Part shown: positions 62,046 to 64,000 of the stretch, in pieces | How the letters are laid out: the number at the start of each line of letters is the position of its first letter | Numbering within the stretch: position 1 is the first letter of the stretch | From: DATGUN01 sp035301285 | GTDB lineage: Bacteria; Bacillota; Bacilli; Bacillales; Amphibacillaceae | Assembly (NCBI GenBank): GCA_035301285.1 | Contig: DATGUN010000017.1 | Span: 80,556-144,555, forward strand | Length of the DNA stretch: 64,000 nt | Reading direction: 5' to 3' | Position numbers and translations under genes: made by a program | Notes under the pieces: model-generated | What the model saw: only the letters and a program-made list of their open reading frames with translations | What the model was told of the DNA's origin: nothing | Database searches by the model: none

Positions 62046-62292
62046 ACATCCACCCCCTCTTTTAAAGCGTTTCCATTTTGAATGTGCAATTAACCGCTGC
62101 TAACATACAAAGCGTTTTGTTCTTATCTACCTGTTTCTTTTATACATTAAACATTCACGACGATTTGTCAGTTCATTTTATGCATTTCTTGCAATTGTAT
62201 CATATATTCAATCATATTTGGGAACGATTGTTATACTTTCCGATTTATATAAAACATCACATAGTCCTTTTATTTTAATTGATTGATATTGA

Positions 62293-62328
62293 AAATAGGG
62301 ATAGACAGCAAACGTCTACCCCTATTTA
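62293..62328 (-). terminator. Terminator after thiT
   Basis: AAATAGGG(G)TAGAC pairs with GTCTATCCCTATTT on the minus strand, one G-U pair, followed by T-rich sequence. Confidence 0.8.
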
Positions 62329-62347
62329 AACAGAGCGGAGATAAAAC

Positions 62348-62920
62348 TTATACAGTTTTCAGCAGTGCTCTTGGTTGTGTCCGAAATAAGAAAAACACCA
62401 ATCCCGAACAAAGAATAAATGATGGTAACATGTACGTTGCATTATAGGCCAATGAATAGTACCAGACCGACATGCCTTCAGGCGTTGCCTCAGACCAAAA
62501 AGAAATACCTGCATAAAAATGGGCAAGAAATCGTAGTGCCGTTCCCAAAAATATCCCACTCATAATATACAGGAGACTCATCGTATAGTGCTTGGCCTTT
62601 AGCGCATTATGAAGCGGTCTGGCAAATATACCTGCCAATCCCAAAACAGTGAAAGCAAAGCCATATTCCAAAAGTCCCTGCAATGGCGTTAAAATATATG
62701 CCCCGAACGCCACTTGCAATGCTCCCCATAATAATCCGGACAAAAGGCCGCCTTTTATTCCCCAACGAAATGCAACGATAAATACGGGAATCATAGCAAA
62801 CGATATCGAACCGCCGTTTGGCCACACTTTAAATTTCAAAAATGGCAGTATATCCAGCAACATCGCAAGAGCTGTGAAGATGGCCACTTCAATCAAAAAT
62901 AACGTGCGTTTTGAACTCAC
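62348..62920 (-). CDS. thiT: ThiT, thiamine ECF transporter S component
   Basis: 190-residue, six-helix thiamine-binding S component that works with the shared ECF energizing module. WPNGGSISFAMIPVFIVAFRWG and the GLLEYGF and HFYAG segments fit ThiT (YuaJ), including Trp/Glu/His positions used for thiamine binding. Start GTG 62920 with GGGGAGTG upstream. Preceded by a TPP riboswitch, which by itself predicts the substrate. Confidence 0.92.
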   Translation of the reverse strand: MSSKRTLFLIEVAIFTALAMLLDILPFLKFKVWPNGGSISFAMIPVFIVAFRWGIKGGLLSGLLWGALQVAFGAYILTPLQGLLEYGFAFTVLGLAGIFARPLHNALKAKHYTMSLLYIMSGIFLGTALRFLAHFYAGISFWSEATPEGMSVWYYSLAYNATYMLPSFILCSGLVFFLFRTQPRALLKTV

Positions 62921-62967
62921 TTCTAGTCCACTCCCCTTTTGTTACGAATAAATATTTTAAAAAATCC

Positions 62968-62998
62968 ATAACAAAAAAAGCAATGCCAAAGGGGAAGC
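62968..62998 (-). terminator. Candidate riboswitch-controlled terminator
   Basis: On the minus strand AAGC...GCTT with an inner CC/GG pairing followed by T7, between the TPP aptamer and thiT. Stem is short, so weakly supported alone; the T7 and position make it plausible as the expression platform. Confidence 0.4.
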
Positions 62999-63049
62999 TT
63001 TCTGATGGGTTCGCCTCCGCTCACATTACTTTATCCATCAAAAAAGCCA

Positions 63050-63140
63050 CCATCCCTACGCTAGTACTAACTAACAGGTTCAAAGGGTCAGAACATATTC
63101 GTTCACTCTCAGCCATACGGCTCCCCCTAGAGGCTTTCTA
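63050..63140 (-). promoter_or_regulatory. TPP riboswitch (THI element)
   Basis: On the minus strand the conserved segments appear in order: CTAGGGGGAGCC, GGCTGAGAG, GACCCTTTGAACCTG, GTTAGTACTAGCGTAGGGA. These form the pyrimidine-sensing and pyrophosphate-sensing arms of the TPP aptamer. It controls thiT and ends about 130 nt before the start codon. Confidence 0.93.
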
Positions 63141-63201
63141 TATACGCTTTTTTCATTACATCTGTATTGTAAACCATTATCGATTGAAATACAACCGCTT
63201 T

Positions 63202-63228
63202 CTTATAATTGTATATCAGGTATGTCAA
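63202..63228 (-). promoter_or_regulatory. Candidate SigA promoter for thiT
   Basis: TTGACA (63228-63223) and TATAAG (63207-63202) on the minus strand, spacer 15. The -35 overlaps the stop codon of the fluC gene. The predicted transcript begins about 55 nt before the riboswitch. Confidence 0.45.
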
Positions 63229-63593
63229 ACCGTTTCAAACACGCTTCCCAGGGCAATTCCTGCAATGACCAACATAATGCCTACCGTATACGAACCGCCC
63301 AGATATATGAAAAGATGACGGTATTTCTTTTCTCTCAATAATTCGATATTTTCCACGTTGAATGTTGAAAATGTGGTAAACGAACCAAGAAACCCGACAG
63401 AAATTACCAATGTAATAGATGCATCCAGCCCACAGCCAACTACAATACCTAAAATAAAAGATCCAAGCATGTTCACCGTAAATGTTCCAATGGGAAAAGA
63501 ACCCCTGAATCGATACCTCATCCAATCGGAAATACCTGCCCGGGCAACAACACCAAAAGCTGCCCCTACTGCGACCAGCAATATATTACCCAT
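63225..63593 (-). CDS. crcB: FluC/CrcB fluoride channel, second copy
   Basis: 122-residue four-helix fluoride exporter. VGAAFGVVARAG, VNMLGSFILG and GFLGSFTTFSTF with the Phe-box are typical. AAGGAGG abuts ATG 63602, so ATG 63593 (MGNILLVAVG) is preferred. Overlaps the upstream copy by 8 bp, implying coupled translation and possibly a heteromeric dual-topology channel. Confidence 0.9.
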   Translation of the reverse strand: MGNILLVAVGAAFGVVARAGISDWMRYRFRGSFPIGTFTVNMLGSFILGIVVGCGLDASITLVISVGFLGSFTTFSTFNVENIELLREKKYRHLFIYLGGSYTVGIMLVIAGIALGSVFETV

Positions 63594-63984
63594 CAGTCCC
63601 ATGCCTCCTTCTAATTCGATTCAAAAGACTGTCACTGAGGCGATAGCCGAATACACAAAACACCAATCCACCAAACAGGCTTACAAACATATAGGTGCCT
63701 GCATACACATACTCACCCGTTTGGAGGAATGTAGATATCTCCAGGGCAAATGTAGAAAAGGTAGTAAATGAACCAATAAAACCTGTCCCGATTGCAGAGG
63801 TAAATTTTAGTGATAAGGAAGATATATTCATAACATATTGCATAACAAATGCAAGCAGGAAACAGCCAACTAGATTTGATGTCAGGGTTGCTGCCGGAAA
63901 ATGTGTGTCTCCCATCACAATGCTTAAACCATATCGGGATAAAGCACCAAACATTCCGAAAAAAATAAGATAGATGTAATACAT
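63586..63984 (-). CDS. crcB: FluC/CrcB fluoride channel, first copy
   Basis: 132 residues: FGMFGALSRYGLS, TSNLVGCFLL and GFIGSFTTFSTF. Sequence clearly different from the second copy, fitting the paired-gene arrangement common in Bacilli where two opposite-topology subunits pair. GGAGG lies 7 nt before ATG 63984. Any fluoride riboswitch would lie beyond the window end. Confidence 0.92.
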   Translation of the reverse strand: MYYIYLIFFGMFGALSRYGLSIVMGDTHFPAATLTSNLVGCFLLAFVMQYVMNISSLSLKFTSAIGTGFIGSFTTFSTFALEISTFLQTGEYVYAGTYMFVSLFGGLVFCVFGYRLSDSLLNRIRRRHGTDG

Positions 63985-64000
63985 TGTAGGTCCTCCGATT

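Overview
The window looks like chromosome from a low-GC, endospore-forming, salt-tolerant Bacillaceae (Oceanobacillus/Virgibacillus/Lentibacillus type). Reasons: strong AGGAGG-type ribosome binding sites; sporulation genes (SpoVAC/AD/AEb, two YhcN/YlaJ-type lipoproteins); a gene set that follows one stretch of the B. subtilis chromosome (ylb, cta, yla, ykt, pdh, ykz/rnj, ktrC, yku genes); a BCCT betaine transporter, Ktr potassium uptake, and Asp/Asn/Glu-rich extracytoplasmic linkers. No tRNA, rRNA, CRISPR array or intact mobile element was seen. The genus is an inference from recalled protein families, not from a search.

Layout. 1-3.4 kb: ylbF, a CAP-domain protein, a YugN-like protein and an AI-2E family permease that seems to start at AUA. 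3.5-10.5 kb: ctaG, ctaFEDC (caa3 oxidase) and divergent ctaA, with a 1.04 kb gene-free gap where ctaB is expected. 10.6-18.6 kb: ftsW, ylaN, a YlaL-like protein, ylaJ, ylaI, ylaH, ylaF, suhB, yktB, yktA and a nitronate monooxygenase-like flavoprotein; pycA, typA and ylaK are absent from their usual places. 18.7-28.8 kb: an SR1P micro-gene, a polysaccharide deacetylase lipoprotein, opuD, pdhABCD, ykyA and def. 28.9-32.4 kb: a 33-residue basic peptide, a candidate structured RNA, rpoY-rnjA, a decayed ISL3 transposase end, and ktrC. 32.5-43.7 kb: a heterodimeric ABC exporter, ykuV, darB, czrA-czcD, a PAQR membrane protein, fadH, ykuE, ykyB and an EamA permease. 43.8-50 kb: a YtfE/ScdA-type repair protein behind a Crp/Fnr-like box and an RBS-masking hairpin, an FbpB-like micro-gene, signal peptidase I, a two-ORF micro-gene unit, a zinc-ribbon membrane protein followed by a membrane-anchored trypsin-like protease, and ktrD. 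50-53.8 kb: ywpF, moaA, moeA and a lipoprotein. 53.9-57.7 kb: a seven-gene spoVA operon with three DUF1657 domains and a YetF-type protein, resembling the spoVA-2mob operon linked to spore heat resistance. 57.8-64 kb: a molybdenum formate dehydrogenase with its DUF1641 partner and fdhD, thiT under a TPP riboswitch, and two overlapping fluC genes.

How the genes fit together. Pyruvate dehydrogenase feeds aerobic respiration ending in caa3 oxidase, whose heme A comes from CtaA; formate dehydrogenase needs the Moco made with MoaA/MoeA and sulfurated through FdhD, and thiamine uptake supports PdhA. KtrC/KtrD, DarB and OpuD point to turgor, potassium and c-di-AMP control; YlaN and the FbpB-like gene point to iron homeostasis. 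The most interesting items for follow-up are the spoVA/DUF1657 operon, the AUA start, the RNA upstream of rpoY, the ytfE leader and the micro-genes.
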